Origin: Pyrocephalus nanus
Lineage: Eukaryota > Chordata > Aves > Passeriformes > Tyrannidae
Direction: 5' to 3'
DNA length: 64,000 nt
Assembly: GCA_038380795.1 (NCBI GenBank)
Contig: CM076259.1
Span: 77,817,724-77,881,723 of the forward strand
The notes beneath the pieces are model-generated. The model had not been told where the DNA came from. It did no database searches and worked only from the letters and a program-made list of their open reading frames with translations. Both the position numbers and the translations under genes were made by a program. Positions 33,801 through 47,499 of this stretch are shown one piece after another (position 1 is the first letter of the stretch; each line of letters opens with the position of its first letter).

Positions 33801-35735
33801 CACAGACATCCATATTTTCACTACAGGATATAAAGCTTCTTTCTTTTAATTACCTACAGCTTTTCTGTATATCATTCAGATTTAAATGAAAACTTTAGCA
33901 GCAGTATCTGACAGAATTCAATGTGTAATTAGATTTCAGAGGATTCATTTATCTCACTGCTCTCTTGTGAAGTCACTATAAAGTCAATTTTCATATTTCA
34001 TCTTAGAAATCTCGGTGAGTTTTGGTGCTACTGAAAGATTAAAGCATCCAGGGCTCAATTGGGTTAATTCACCTGTGCACTGCAGTACCCCTGAGGGCTT
34101 CCCTGCTCCTCTACTTCTTTTTTTTTTTTTTTCCCAGTAGCACCTTTAACCTTCTCTAGGTAGTCTAACTATTTTTGTAATACTTGTCCAAATTAGAAAA
34201 AAAGACATTCCTATCGATCTATGCAGTTATATTCTTATTTTATTTGTTCTTGGCACTCTCTTGAGCAATCGATTCCCAGTAAGTGCCACAATACAATTCA
34301 ATTACTTTGTTCTTTAAGCTTCTAAAAGAGGGATGGTCCCCTTACATTCTTACACTTGGAAAGCCCAGGATTTGCTATTACTTAGCAGGAAGTGTAAACA
34401 AATCCAATAGCCCAACCTATTTTCCCCTTAGGGGAGGGGGGGATTTTGAAAAGAAAGGAAAAAAAACACAAAAGAAACCCCAAACCGCAACAACAGAAAT
34501 TCAACCAACAACAGTTTTTCCCTTCTTGCAAAGGCATCTGATAAAAATACATTCAATACAAAGGTTACAATACAACAGTACATAAATTACCTAAAATTAC
34601 ATAACATATTTCATAAACTGAAACTGCAGCACATAAATGACCTAGTCCTACTAGTGAGCATAACATGCTGGGTCACTTGGTGCTTCCTTCAGCATAGTAC
34701 ATTTACCAGGAAATTGTCTTCTGAGAGGAACCAGAGAGAGAAGGAGAATTCAAGAAGGATATTCCTATTGAGCAATGCTATTTTACGGAATTACAGGGAA
34801 CATACGTATTGACAAGGAAATAGTTTTTTAGGAAATCATTATGAATTTTATCAGGAAGGTGAATATTTTTTCCAAAGAGGAAGTGAATTGTGCTTATTTT
34901 AGGTATTTTAGCAGTTTTTAAATTTTTTTTTACATGGGAACACATGTTCTGTACTGACAACACAGTTGTCAGAGCCAGAGAGTATCAACAGCCTCTGCAG
35001 CCACTATCTACAAATAACTTCACAAATACAGTCAGATTAATCCATTTCTTAGGTCGGAAACTTTAGAGTGTGAATTTTGGAGGAACAACTACAGATTCTC
35101 AAACACATCCTGTAGTAATAGAGAGCATCTAGAATATTTTCATGTTAGGACAAAAGCAAAAACCTGTGAGCTTATTAAGTGCCGTTCAAAATGGTTGGAC
35201 AGCTTCTTGCTCAGGCTATACTTGTTGCTGGAATGCACCCATCCTTGTATTCTTTTAAGCACGTTATTCATATGTGTTGAAACGTTACCTTTGTCAGAAC
35301 CATTTCCTGGAGAGCCTGACAACCAAATGAAAGAAAATTGACTATCTAGTTACAAAAATAAGATTGTTTACGGCCTTTTAGCACTATCCTCATAAAAAAT
35401 GTAGCATCAGTAACCCAGAAATTTTAATTCTGTAATTAAATGCACTGTTTTGGTGCTGAAAGCAATCCTGCAAAGAGTGAGCAGAGACTCACTTTTTAGC
35501 AGCTCCAGACAGAAAACATCTATTTTCAGATGTTTTACAGAACCCTAATCCTCTGAGATAGGTTCCTTTCCACCAGTGAGACTTCTTAGCTTTGTTTCTC
35601 CCTCCTTCTCTCATGTGATTGAAAAATCAAATTGCCACCTCTCAACTTCCTGCCTGAAACCTTTTTGCTGAGGGAAGGTTGCAATGGGAAGAAGAATAAA
35701 GGGTATAACATGAATGAGCTCTTGCAGTCTCCACT
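30811..35735. other. Intergenic stretch without recognised gene
   Basis: Mostly AT-rich. A GC-richer part at 31440-31830 has short open frames on both strands but no similarity I recognise. A C-rich tract lies at 33440-33470. No repeat family identified in the rest. Confidence 0.6.
33440..33470 (-). other. G-quadruplex-type tract (C-rich on plus strand)
   Basis: CCCCTCCCCCACCCCCTCCC and following bases. The minus strand has at least four runs of four or more G separated by single bases, which fits the intramolecular G-quadruplex pattern. Its neighbourhood is AT-rich and it has no gene context. Confidence 0.7.
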
Positions 35736-35737
35736 TA

Positions 35738-36135
35738 GAATCATAGAATCGAGTAATCATTTTAAATACCTCCAGTGCTGAGATGACTCAACCATTTCCC
35801 TGGGCAGCCTGTTCCCCTGAAGAAATTTTTCTTAATATGCAATCTAAACCTCCCCTGGTGCAGCTTGAGACCATTTCCTCTCATCCTATTGCTTGTTACC
35901 TGGAAGAAGATCCTGACCTCCACCTTGCTGTAACCTCCTTTCTGGTAGTTGTAGAAAGTGAGCAGGTTCCCCCTGAGCCTCCATTTCTTCAGGCTAAACA
36001 ACACCAGTACCCTCCTTCACTTGTCATGGGACTTATGTTTCAAACCCTTCACCCCAGCTCTGTTGCCCTCCTCTGGACACACTCCAGCACCTCCACGTCT
36101 GCCTGGTAGCAAGGTTCCCAAAACTGAACACAGGA
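35738..36135 (-). mobile_element. CR1 LINE fragment, minus sense
   Basis: Begins AGAATCATAGAATCGAG, the reverse complement of the CR1 3' terminal repeats, then CCTGGGCAGCCTGTTCC and CTTCAGGCTAAACAACACCA. About 400 bp of 3' UTR with diverged sequence. Truncated at its 5' side. Confidence 0.9.
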
Positions 36136-37622
36136 TTCTTCTGGCAAGCATGGCTGCTAGGTACGGAAAAGACAATTGCAAAACCCACCACTGTCTTTAT
36201 AGGAGTTAAAAAAACTCCAACACTCAAACAGTAAATATGACAATAAAATTCCGCCACTCATAATTCACTTATTGTCTTGTCATGGAAGAAGTTAGAATAA
36301 AAAAATAGCAAAAGCCAGACCATACATCCAGTTATATCAAGTGTAAACACTGAATATAACCATGACAGCAGTGTACAGTAGTTTTTGTTGCCACAGATGT
36401 CACATCTTGAGAATTATGATCATACTCCACTAAAAAAGATATAGCTGAAGTTTCAGGAGACTTTGTAAGTTAAACACCTGCAGTTAGCTATTAAAAAAAA
36501 AAGTTATTTAAAAAATAATAGGCTACCTAATCAAAAGTTGTATCTTGTTTCATTATATTGATCAAGGCTTATTTTCACTGCTTTCTTAGCTGTCAAAGTT
36601 TGCAGAATATAAAGTTATTTTTCCACTGCATATTTTTATAACTGTTTTACAGAAAGAGCTGTTATTAATCAGACGGTAACAGGCTGTTACAAAAACACAG
36701 GTTCAGAATTCACAGCTTTGCTATTGAGACATTTCCATGAATAATCTAAGCTTTTCTGTCTGTAACCACAAAACAGTTATGAACCCTTGCACATATTAAT
36801 CAGATTTTCATATGTAAAATTTTTACTTCTTTACTCTAAAAAGGCTATATGATATGATGATACCATGCATTCAAAAATACCTAAGTCTGCTTATAATGAG
36901 ATGATGGAGTTAGCACATTGTAAATCTTGTGATCACCCCCACATGCTACATGAAAGTCTTCCTTTTAAAAGATTTCAAATTGCTCAACCTATACAACAGA
37001 TACACTATATTTGCAGGGAACATTTTCCATAACAGAAACAATCCCTTCATGATGCAAAACCAGTGCAATGTTTCCCTATAATCTATGTTGAAAAGCAAAA
37101 GAAAAAAACCTGGAAGGGCATGCAAGCACAATTAATTACTCTATTTTTTTGTTGTTTGGAATGTGATGAAGAACAGATTTGCCTGAAATGTAGTGCTTTC
37201 TTCCATAAACAAGCAATTATATCTGGTCAAAGCAAAGCTGTTTAAAATACTCTTAGCTAGTTATAGGTAAAAGCTAGGAAAAAAAGTAGTCTAAAAAGGA
37301 AGGGCTTGTTATCATGGAAAGGCCTTAAGACCCTTGATCATTTTAGTAATAGGCTATAAAATCATCTTCCAGAGAACAAATATAGCATGAATTACTGAAA
37401 TCACTTGAACTAGGCTAGCTGAGTATCAGTTTGTGTATCAGAAGTTAATCTAGGCTCATCCCTCCAGAACTGCTGAAGCTTCAGGCAAAGCAAGTACTAC
37501 AGTAGTGCCCACATTTGTCTGTTTCAATACTGGAGTAAAACGCAAAAACTTTTAAGTTACATATTTGAATTTAGCTTGTATATTGTTATTAGAAAGCAAT
37601 GCTTTATTAATACCAGTTTCTA
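36136..37622. other. AT-rich intergenic stretch
   Basis: No gene, RNA or repeat family recognised between two CR1 copies. Confidence 0.6.
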
Positions 37623-39058
37623 ATATCACAGAATCACAGAATATGCTGAGTTGGAAGGGATCCACAAGGATCTTCTAGTCCAACTCCTGGTTCTGCTCAG
37701 GACAAGAGTCCTGAGTCACACCACATGCCTGAGAGTATAATCCAAATTCTTCTTGAACTCTGTCAGGCTTGGTGCTGTTACCACTTTCCTGGGGAGCCTC
37801 TTCCAGTGCCCAACCACCCTCTGGATGAAGAACCTTTTTCTAATATCCAGCCTAAACCTCCCCTGACACAACTTCAGGCCATTCCTTTGGGTCCTGTCAC
37901 TGGTCACCTCAGAGAAGAGATCAGTGCCTGCCCCTCCTTCTCCCCTCACACGGAAGTTGCAACTGCAATGAGGTCTCCCCTCAGTCTCCTCTACTCCAGG
38001 CTGAACAGACCAGCTGACCTCAGCCGCTCCTCATACGGCTTCCCCTCAAGGCCCTTCACCATCTTCGTTGCCCTCCTTTGGATGCTCTCTAACAACTTAG
38101 TATCTCTCTATATTGTGGTGCCCAAAACTGCACACAATATTCAAGGTGAGGCTGCACCAGTGCAGAGCAGAGGGTCAATCCCCTCCCTTGACCAGCTGGT
38201 GATGCTTTGCCTGATGCCCCCCAGGACACAGTTGGCCCTCCTGGCTGCCAGGGCACTGATGACTCATATTCAGCTTGTCATTGACCAGGATCCCCAGGTC
38301 CCTTCCCAAGGCACTGCTTTCCAACATCATATTCCCCAGTCTGTACAAATATACAGAGTTGCCTCATCCAAGGTGCACAATCCTGCACTTCCCCTTGTTG
38401 AGGTTCATATGGTTGGTGATTGCCCAGTCCTTTTAATTGGTCGAGGTCTCTCTGCAGGGCCTCCCTGCCTTCAAGGGAGTAAACAGCTCCTCCCAGTTTT
38501 GTGTCATCTGCAAACTTGCTTAGTGTCCCATCCAGTCCTGCATCCCGGTCATTTATGAAGATGTTGAAGAGCACAGGGCCTAAGATGGAGCCCTGTGGAA
38601 CCCCACTAGTGACAGGTCACCAGTCTGATGTCACCCCATTCACTATTACCCTCTGTGCTCCACCCATGACCAACTGCTCACCCACCACATGATGTGTTTA
38701 TCCAGCTGTGTGCTGGAAATTTTGTCCAGAAGGATCTTGTGAGAGATAGGATCAGAGGCTTTACTGAAATCCAAAAAGATTACATTAACTGGCTTCCCTT
38801 GATCAGCTAGGTGGGTTACCTTGTCATAAAAGGAAATAAGGTTGGATAAGTAGGACTTTCCTCTCCTGAAGCTGTGCTGGCTCTGACCAGTGACTGTGTT
38901 GTCTTACAGGTCTTTTTCAGTACTTCCCAGAATAATCTTCTCCATAACTTTACCAGGCACTGAAGTGAGACTGAGGCCTATAGATTCCAAGGTCCTCCTT
39001 CTTGCCCTTCTTGAAAATCAGGACAACATTCGCCAGCTTCCAGTCAGCTGGAACAGGT
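37623..39058 (-). mobile_element. CR1 LINE, about 1.4 kb, minus sense
   Basis: Longest continuous CR1 copy here. It starts with the 3' terminus in reverse complement (ATCACAGAATCACAGAATAT) and runs through the 3' UTR into the reverse-transcriptase ORF. Minus-strand codons read [20 protein letters not shown] and [10 protein letters not shown], containing the polymerase ADD catalytic motif. It breaks off near CGCCAGCTTCCAGTCAGCTGG, so it is 5'-truncated in ORF2. Same subfamily as the copy at 10.9 kb. Confidence 0.94.
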
Positions 39059-42000
39059 ACATTTTTACATTCCTTTTAATTAATATAATATTGGTAAGAA
39101 GTGGTTTCTTTACAAAGTCCTGCTACTGCTGAAGTAATACCTGTCTTTTGCTTATGGTAAAAAATCAAGTATGTTCAAGCAGAAAAAATTTATCTGAATC
39201 CTCTCCACAACACACAGAAATGCCAGTTTAATTATGGTGCACATATCTTTTAGTTTTGTACTTTGTTATTTCCTTTCTGATAAAATCATGTTGCTTATCT
39301 ATTACTACCTCTCCATTACTTCAGGTACATTCAGCCTCATATTGAAAAAGATCAATTTTTTTCTCTTTTTGAGAACATTTTTTAAAAAGGGATGAGAAAT
39401 CACGGTTAAAGAACAAAGTATCATCCTATTGCTCCCACACCCACTCATTTACAGTTCCTGGAGACAACAAGCAGTTCCTGCATCCTACTAAAACAACTTC
39501 CTTTTCTTTCTGTTATCAGATAATGTGAATTTCTATCAAGGCTTCTCAGCCATAGTTGGTTTTGTTAATATTCACACTGAATTTTCCATTACAGTTCAGT
39601 TGGTAACAGCTGATGCTGTGTATCTGCCTGGGACTTGAAATACTCCAGCCAGTAACCCTTGATGAGCTTCTCTGAAGCCCAACAAAACTTTAGAGAAAAA
39701 AGGCGTTAAATTGCACTCAGCTGAGACCACAGATTTTCTTTATAGGGAAAATAATACCCACTACAGAAAAAACCCCAGTATCTTCAGAAAGCTTGCACAG
39801 AGATGCTCCACCAGAGATCCTCAGTAACACCCCACCTTGTTGCATGGGGTCATGAGCAGGAAGACAGATCTTTGGTGCAAGATGTCCCTGTTAAGAATAG
39901 ATTGAGATGAGATTTAGGACACCATTGTAGTACATGTGCACAGTTCAAAATATTTATGGCTGGCTCACCTTAAACGTGATGAGTTGAACCATTACATGGG
40001 AAAGATTATGTTCTGTCTGATGCTGGCGACACCTTTTTTCTGAGCATCAGTGTTGCTGATGTGGGCTGTGAGAGAGGAGCTGAACACAGTGAAGGACTTT
40101 GGCTAAAGGGCTTTTCTGCAGGGAAGATGACCATTTTTTTTTTTTTTTTGCCTGGAACAATGCCACCAGACCTGAAAAGAATGGAAAATAGCCAAAGAGA
40201 CTGGATCTTGCAGAAGGATTGATAAGGAGAAAGACCAGTAAGCAGTCTTGCTAAAGGGAGACAGACAGAACCAACAGTATTATAATCAGATTGCTGAAAA
40301 CGAGCTGGCACAAAAGTCAGGTGGAAAGGTTAGTTCAGACAGAAGGGACAAATCTCACCTGACTTACCTTTTTTCTTCTTGTGATTAAACATGTATTTTC
40401 ACTCCTGCTGTTATGCAATGCAGTTTTACAGTATGAAACCATTGCCACATCTTCCTGACAGGCACTGCCACATTTTGTATCATGGTGAAGTTGGAATCAT
40501 ATTAATTGTGGTGTTTTTTAATTATTTGGGATAGAGAGGTGCCATTTAACTTTTGTTGTAGTAACTCACCTTTTTTTCTTTTTTTTTTACAGCAGTCTGA
40601 CATGTTTTGTAATTGAGACGGACAGAAGGAATAGACATGATAAAATATAGCCTATTTTTTATTTAATGGTTCAGTTCTCTAGGCAAAGAGGTTCTCAAGA
40701 ATTGAGATTTCAATAAGGGAGAAGCCAGGCCTGAGGCAAGGCCAGGAAACTGGATAACCCCTCTTACACTGCAAATAAATAAATCAAATATATGTATCTT
40801 ATTCTTAAATATAGGATCTGAAAAATGGTTCTGATGACAACCATACATATAAATTGTGTATAATACATGGAAAAGGGATGGAACAATTAAGTGCAGGTTT
40901 TGGGCAGGAATTTGTAAATTTCAATAGCAATAGAACACATCCTACTAGGAAAAGAGGTTTTTTTATTTACATATAGTGATAAAATCAGGATAGAGGCAAG
41001 CTGATACATATTAGTCTTAACTGAAGGGAATATAAATCAATTAAAATATACAAGATAAATGGATTGAGAAAATGAGGTTGAAACAGGTTGAATTGAAATG
41101 CTTTCTGTCAATTATTTACCTGACAAATATCTCCAGTGTAATTTAATTTAATTTAATCACATGTAAATGACTTGCAATTTGGTAAAAGGGGAAAAAATAA
41201 GCCCAAATGAAAGACTTATGAGCTCCAGAAGGACCAAAGCTCAAACAGCTTTTACATTTAAAGAGGACAACAAAGGATACTGCAAATTTCTTCACATGCT
41301 TATTAATTGAAATTAACTTAGTTTGCAATATAGCTCCAGTCAGATATCTGCTACTTGAGCAAGAACAAGAACAGCTGCAAGAACTTGTAGCTGTTTCCAG
41401 TGCATCATCAAATGGCTAAATGGAGTTATAACAGTTTAAAAATGAGAAATCATTTTTACATACATACATGATGTTTGAAACTGAATTGAGGAATTCCAGG
41501 TTCTAAGAATTTCAACCCAGGGCCGTGCTTCCTTCAACAGGATTAGACATAAGCCAACTTTCATGCTGCATGGATCAAAAGACTTATCTGTCTTGTAAAA
41601 GCTGATAGGTACGACCCAAAACTGAGATAAAGTAAATTTCTCACTGCTACTTGAAAGGTAGACGCAAAGAAACAAAACTCAGGTTTTAGATCATTCATGC
41701 GAGACACCGCTCTCTCAAATAAGCATACCGGGCATTTTTTTACTTATGAGCATTTCAAGTCACTTCAAGCACTAGAAATATTAGCATACAATTGCCTGGA
41801 AACTGCTTCCCTAGTGCATTTTGTACAGTCTTCTGCTCTGACTAACAACTGGCTGAAATCTGGCTGCTGAACACAAGTTTTTTGGTAAGTACCAGCCTTC
41901 TGTCCCAAGCAAAGACCCAGTCAACACCACCGCCATTTTCTGAAATTATCATGTTAGAGACTGCATGCATCTGTTTTTCCAGAATGGTGTTATAAAATAG

Positions 42001-43350
42001 CATGAAACAGAAGAAGTTAATCGTAAGTAACATTACCTCAAGACAGCTACTGATTTCAGGATTTCAGGTTTTTGTTTTAGCACTTAGACCTAAGAGAGAC
42101 CATTAGCTAATAGGTTCCACAGGTTATCCATATCTGAAATAAAGATGTAATTAAATAAACAGCATTGCCTTACTTAAAGATTATCTGACAGAAGGCATCC
42201 AGACCTTTGGAATTCAGCACTATTGATAGTGCTCAATGTAGTTTCTAATAGGGATTAAGAATCTTATTTGAATTTCTAATCTGAATTTGCCTTGCTTCAG
42301 CATCCAAAGTCTGTTATGTTTTCTTTAACCAGACTAAAAAAGCCTTGCAGCATCCTCTATTCACTTTGGCAAGACTGTTTTTGTATTGTCCGCTCCTCAA
42401 ATTTCTACTTGGTAAGTTGAAACACTAACCCCCAGATCTTCTACCATATATTCCTTGAACTTGGATTTTTATGACTGTTGTTATTAATTCTTCAGTTAAA
42501 ACCTCATCCCCAGTGTCCACCCAGTAGCTGAGTGGTTTCACAATGGTTTCACAGGTGCTGTAGAGCAAGGGGTAAAACCACCACAATACATTCTGTTGAC
42601 TACCACTTGCTGCATTAGTTCTCTTTATCAGCGGACTACACTAGGAGTTTGTTTTGTTTGGAGCAGTTCTAATCAGAGAGATTCACCTTTGCTTTCATGC
42701 AATTTAAATTGGCAGGTTTTTTAAGGTTAGTTTCTGGAATAGCAGTAAAAATGTTGAGTAGTACCACTATGACACCAGTATGTTTGGGAAGTCTTGTAGA
42801 AAGCAATTCCATTTGATTTTCCAGCAATGGTCTCCATTTGCCAGGCTGCACTTGAGCATCTGGACACATGCTCCATTACAATGGCCCACTCATATCATAC
42901 TACTCCAGGGAGCCAAATCTGAGACATTAAGAACGATTTGAATGAAATACACGTGGGAATTATTTATGTGAAAGCATAAGCAGCAGCAGAGTTTGAAGGA
43001 ACAGCATGGACTGATAACCAAGGACATGACTAACAGCAATTAAACTAGTAAATGCTCAGGAATGTGCTGTTTACATCAAGACCAGGAGGCCTGAGCTCTG
43101 ATAAGGCCATGGCAGGATGACTTGTCAGCAGAAGGCCTGAGGTCTGATAGCAGGAGGATGGCAGCAGGGTTCCAGCACAGCATGTACCAGTCCACTGCTT
43201 ATTACCCCAGCAGGAAGAAAAGACCATAAAGTTACTGAAACGAGGAAACACAAAAAGATAGCAACCCTCCCTATGGTTTATGGGTGATGAGGTAAGCAAG
43301 GTTATGATGGAACATCACATTATACTAGCTGAAAGATATAAATACCTGGG
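39059..43350. other. AT-rich intergenic stretch
   Basis: About 4.3 kb with no gene, RNA gene or repeat family recognised. Poly-T/poly-A runs occur near 40135 and 40572. Confidence 0.6.
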
Positions 43351-43957
43351 TGGCTCTCTGGTTTAACCCTGGCTGGGAGCTCAGTCTCACACAGGCACCT
43401 CTTCATCCCCCTCCCATTTGGATGGGTGAGAGAATTGGAAGAGTAAAAGTGCAGGAACTTGTGGGTTGAGCTAGTTTAACAAATAACCAAAAAGCCAAAC
43501 TAAACAACCTAAAAAAACCAAACCAAACCAAACCAAAAACAAACAAACAAAACCAACAAAACAAAGCCCCAAAACAACAAAAATGCTGCCAAAACCCTAA
43601 TTGCTCATTGATGACAGATGCCCAGCCAGTCCCCAAGCAACTGCTGCCCTGGCCAACCTCCCTCCCCTTCAGTTTTATTGCTAAGCTCAATGCCATATGG
43701 CATGGGATAACCCTGTGGTCAGTCAGGGCCAGCTGTCCTGGTTGTGCTCCCTCACAACTCCTTGTGCATCCTTAGCTTCCTCTCTGGGGGGGGGGGGGTG
43801 AGAAGCAGAAAAGGCCTTGGCTCTGTGTAAACACTGCTCAGCAATAACAAAAAACACCCCCAAGTTATCAACACTGTTTGCAGCACAAATCCAAAGCACA
43901 GCCCCATACCAGCTACTGTGAAGAAAATTTAACTCTAGCCCAACCAAAACCAGCACA
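43351..43957 (-). mobile_element. Solo LTR of an ERVL-type endogenous retrovirus
   Basis: On the minus strand it begins TGTGCTGGTTTTGGTTGGGC and ends in the GGTTAAACC block, both typical of a common bird ERVL-type LTR. An AATAAA signal lies in GCAATAAAACT. It shares its layout with the LTR at 48545-49066 in the same orientation. Inside it, (CCAAA)n/(CAAA)n at 43516-43560 and a run of G at 43787-43798 have expanded. No primer-binding site or polypurine tract adjoins it, so it looks like a separate solo LTR. Confidence 0.8.
43516..43560. repeat. (CCAAA)n/(CAAA)n simple repeat within the LTR
   Basis: Runs of CCAAA followed by CAAA units inside the solo LTR. Probably grew from the A-rich (plus strand) segment of the LTR. 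Confidence 0.85.
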
Positions 43958-46900
43958 ATAAAAAACTTTAGCACTGCAAAGGAAGAACCCCAGAGACATG
44001 GCACTTACTCAGGAGTCACCATTTCTTGTCTCCTGTGGGGAACTCCAGGCTGCCTGGCATGGCTGCTTGGACATGGGCTTCTTAGTGCTCATGAGTATGT
44101 GGGTGTGAAAGTATGGCTGAGTGAGAATCTATGAGAGAGTCAACACGAGTGACTGAGACTGGGTTTCTTTCAAATAGATAGTGACTTCCCTTTTCTTCTG
44201 GTGAATTTTGTAGCATTAATTTCATACTGCACACATGAATTACAAAAGAGTCTCTAATTTTATAGTCTCTGCAAAGGAGGATAGCAGTTTGACCAGACCT
44301 GTTTTCTAAATAAGCTTATTTTTGTTCTTCGTTATTTGAATCTCATAATAAATCTCCCAGTGTGGTGTTTCACAACAGTACCATGGCAACAAGTGTATCA
44401 TCAACCCCCACATGCTTTCTCTGATAATGGAATATGAACATTATTCTGAAATTTCTGTGCTCAGAGATCTCTTTTAATAGACTGTTGGCAGACCAGCACC
44501 TTTCAGTCAACTCTCACTATGCCTTGTTTCAGTTTTTAGGCCTGCAGATACTGAACACACGATAAAAACAAACTTCCTGTTGGATTATAAGAGAGCTAAG
44601 AAATATATAATTATCTTCATGCAAAAATATGTCACTGTTTCTCAAGACAGAATATAACCACTTCTAACATGTCTTCACACTTCACAATTTGACATTTGAC
44701 ATTAGTAATAGAGCTAGCAGCTAGCAACTATTTCAGCAAAACGCCTTAATATCCTCATGTATGAAAGGTAGATTTTTCCAATCAACATCTGAAATTCCTT
44801 AATGAATTTCTGTATTTTAATTTCTATTTCCTCTTTTCTGTATTCAAATATTTTATTTTTTTTGTCAGTATTTCATCACTATCCTCAGCTTGTCAAAAAG
44901 CAAAAGCATTTCTTCTTTTGCTGTCATAACTTTGGATCCATCCATTTCTTTAATAAACATGCTGATCAGATTTACTTATTTGCAAGGGGAATAAAATCTA
45001 TATTTTGGGTTAGAGTTATCTCTGCCAGTTGCTAACAAGTATAGTCAAGTTTGATCACTGGTTCCTAGACACACACAAAACCACAATATGGTAATTATTT
45101 CATTATAAGAATCTGAGATCCAAACCAGCTGTGTATTGTTAGATACCAAGGTTTTCTATAAGTGTATTTTACTATTGGTTGTGAGTCATTTTCCCTGCTG
45201 ATGTGAACAGCAAGTTAATCATCCAGTTCTGAGGACACAGTTTAACAACATAGCTCTTCATAAACACATTGCTGCCTCGTGCTTTACCAGCTAGTGCACT
45301 CCTTCATTTCTATTTCTGTTCCAATGGTTTGGAGTTATCAGTATCTCTAAAACGGGTAACAAACCATTTTAGTTTAGGGTGCCACCTCCCTTATCTATCT
45401 TTCTCAAGTAAGTGAAAAATAAAATACATTCACATAATTTCTCTAGGCACATTCAAATAAATTTTTTTCAAGGCTTTATTGTGTATTGTGTATGTATTTT
45501 CATAGTCTCCCAGCACACGATGAGAAAATATTCAGCTGTTCCAAATTATGGATGCAGAACAAGGATCCAACACTGCAGACAATGAGAGAAAAAAGCTATA
45601 AGCAATGTGAAAAAAAAACCTCAACAGGCTGTTATTGATGAACAGAAATTTTCTTTCCTGTCACAGGCCTTTTAAAAGTCTCAGTAGTTACAATGACAAT
45701 TCTTTCAGGTGTTGGTCCCCTTAGTGCCTTGTTATTGACTGCTATGGTTAATGTGGCTACTAAACCTTCAGGTAATGAAATACAGCTTTGGATTTGTCCC
45801 TCCCCAAGCAACGTTCACAGATTTCGGTCAGCTATGGAACGACCAATACGACCTTGGGAACTTCTTATCTCTTGCATTTACAGTCCAAGGCTATGAAATA
45901 AAAATCACGTTACTTACCAGCTCTATCAGAAGTTTCACCTCTCTCTTGGTAGTTGTGCTAATAATGTTGACTAGAAGGAAACAATGCAGTCGATTTCTGT
46001 TCAGATTTCTTCCAGGCTTCAGAATCCTTTTTTTCAAATACTAAATGCCAACTCAAACTTACTTAGTCAGTGGCTACCAGCATTTTCTTATATAGTCTGA
46101 TAACTATTCTAGACCAGTAGGCATCTTCTTTCCCACATACGCTTGAAAAAAATCTCACTTTCATTAATTTGGAAACTAAGTTTGTGTAAAGATGCTTAAA
46201 CCTTGTACCAATTCTTAAAATATTAAAGAGAAATTAACTGATTTAAAAGAATATTATTTTGGGACATAAGTCTTAGCTGCAATTCTGCCAATTTAGTTCA
46301 CAATTTTCACGTTCCCCATCCTAATTTGTCACATCAAACATTCACATTTTTGGGAGTCTGATACCACAGTGACAAACACAAACAGGTTACACAGCAGTAG
46401 CTACAAAACTCACCATCCCAAGAAGCTACACTTGCCATTCAGGTATCCAGTGTCAATGAATCTTACAGGACAGAGACACACACATAAAAACCAGAGATGG
46501 TCTAAGGATTCAGTGAAAGTTTATTTACCTAAAGCCCTTTGGCCTCCTCTTTCCTGTCTTTCCAGCTAGCTAATCCGTAATTGCATAATCCAGACAGTAA
46601 AAAAGAATCATGCAACTAGAAAAACTCAGGGCTTTTTCATCATTTACAACAAGCAGTTAAACAAGGTATAGCATTCCCAAGGTACTTTACTAATATCAAT
46701 CATATCTTGCTTTTGCAGAAAAAAAAACAACTGCAAGTTTTTCATAGAGAGAAGAAAGCAGAAAATGCCAGAAAAATGACAGAAAAAAACCCCAACACAC
46801 AACCTAATATCTGCTACAGTTAACTTGAATGGAAAATACTGCCTAGTCACTAGATATAATTTAAATTATTTGTGTCAATATCAAAAGATATGTAGAGGCT

Positions 46901-46990
46901 AAATGGCTTTTAAATGACTCATTATACATCCAGTATAATACTTCAGAAAGGAAAAAGCCACCATCAAATATTTTAAAGGTGTTACAATGG
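43958..46990. other. Intergenic stretch between the two LTRs
   Basis: AT-rich, no gene recognised. I see no retroviral coding sequence here that would make the two LTRs ends of one provirus. Confidence 0.55.
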
Positions 46991-47006
46991 TCACTTTCAC
47001 AAATAC

Positions 47007-47169
47007 CCCTCTGTCCAAGAAGTCAGGATCCCTAGTCTTATCCCTCTGTCCAAGAAGTCCAAGTCCAGATCCCTAGTCCGAGCACAGTTAAATACAAAGG
47101 TTTTTCAGGAGTCTTCATGAAAAAAAACCACAGGAGTCTTCATGAAAAACCATAGGAGTCTTCTCAAAC
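47007..47169. repeat. Two adjacent short tandem duplications
   Basis: CCCTCTGTCCAAGAAGTC occurs at 47007-47024 and again at 47042-47059, each followed by ATCCCTAGTC. Next to it, AGGAGTCTTCATGAAAAA-type units start at 47106, 47131 and (partial) 47153, with unit lengths 25 and 22. No family recognised. Confidence 0.85.
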
Positions 47170-47499
47170 TTCACCAGATAGCCTTCATGACAGACAATGT
47201 CTTCTAGGTACTGAAGCCTTCTCACAAAGAAACCAAAGGTAAAAGAAACTGAGTATAAGAAAAAACCTTGCCTGACTTACTAGACTAGGTGTTTTCCTTA
47301 AGAGCCAGGCTCATGTAAATACACTATTTTATTTGAAATAATTTCATTTAATTAAATATTATTTTTAAAAATATTTATAACATTTTTGTTAGGTTTAATT
47401 TTCTGCTTACCAGGTCCAGCGTGACACCTAATTGCAAAGACCCCTGAGACTCTGTTACAAGCTGCTGCTGTGGTGACAGTAAAACAGAGCATGCTCAGC

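Noticed and set aside
37725..38558. Open frame of 277 codons on plus, the longest in the window
   Set aside because: It is antisense to a CR1 element; the DNA matches CR1 3' UTR and ORF2 on the minus strand, and the frame is open by chance.
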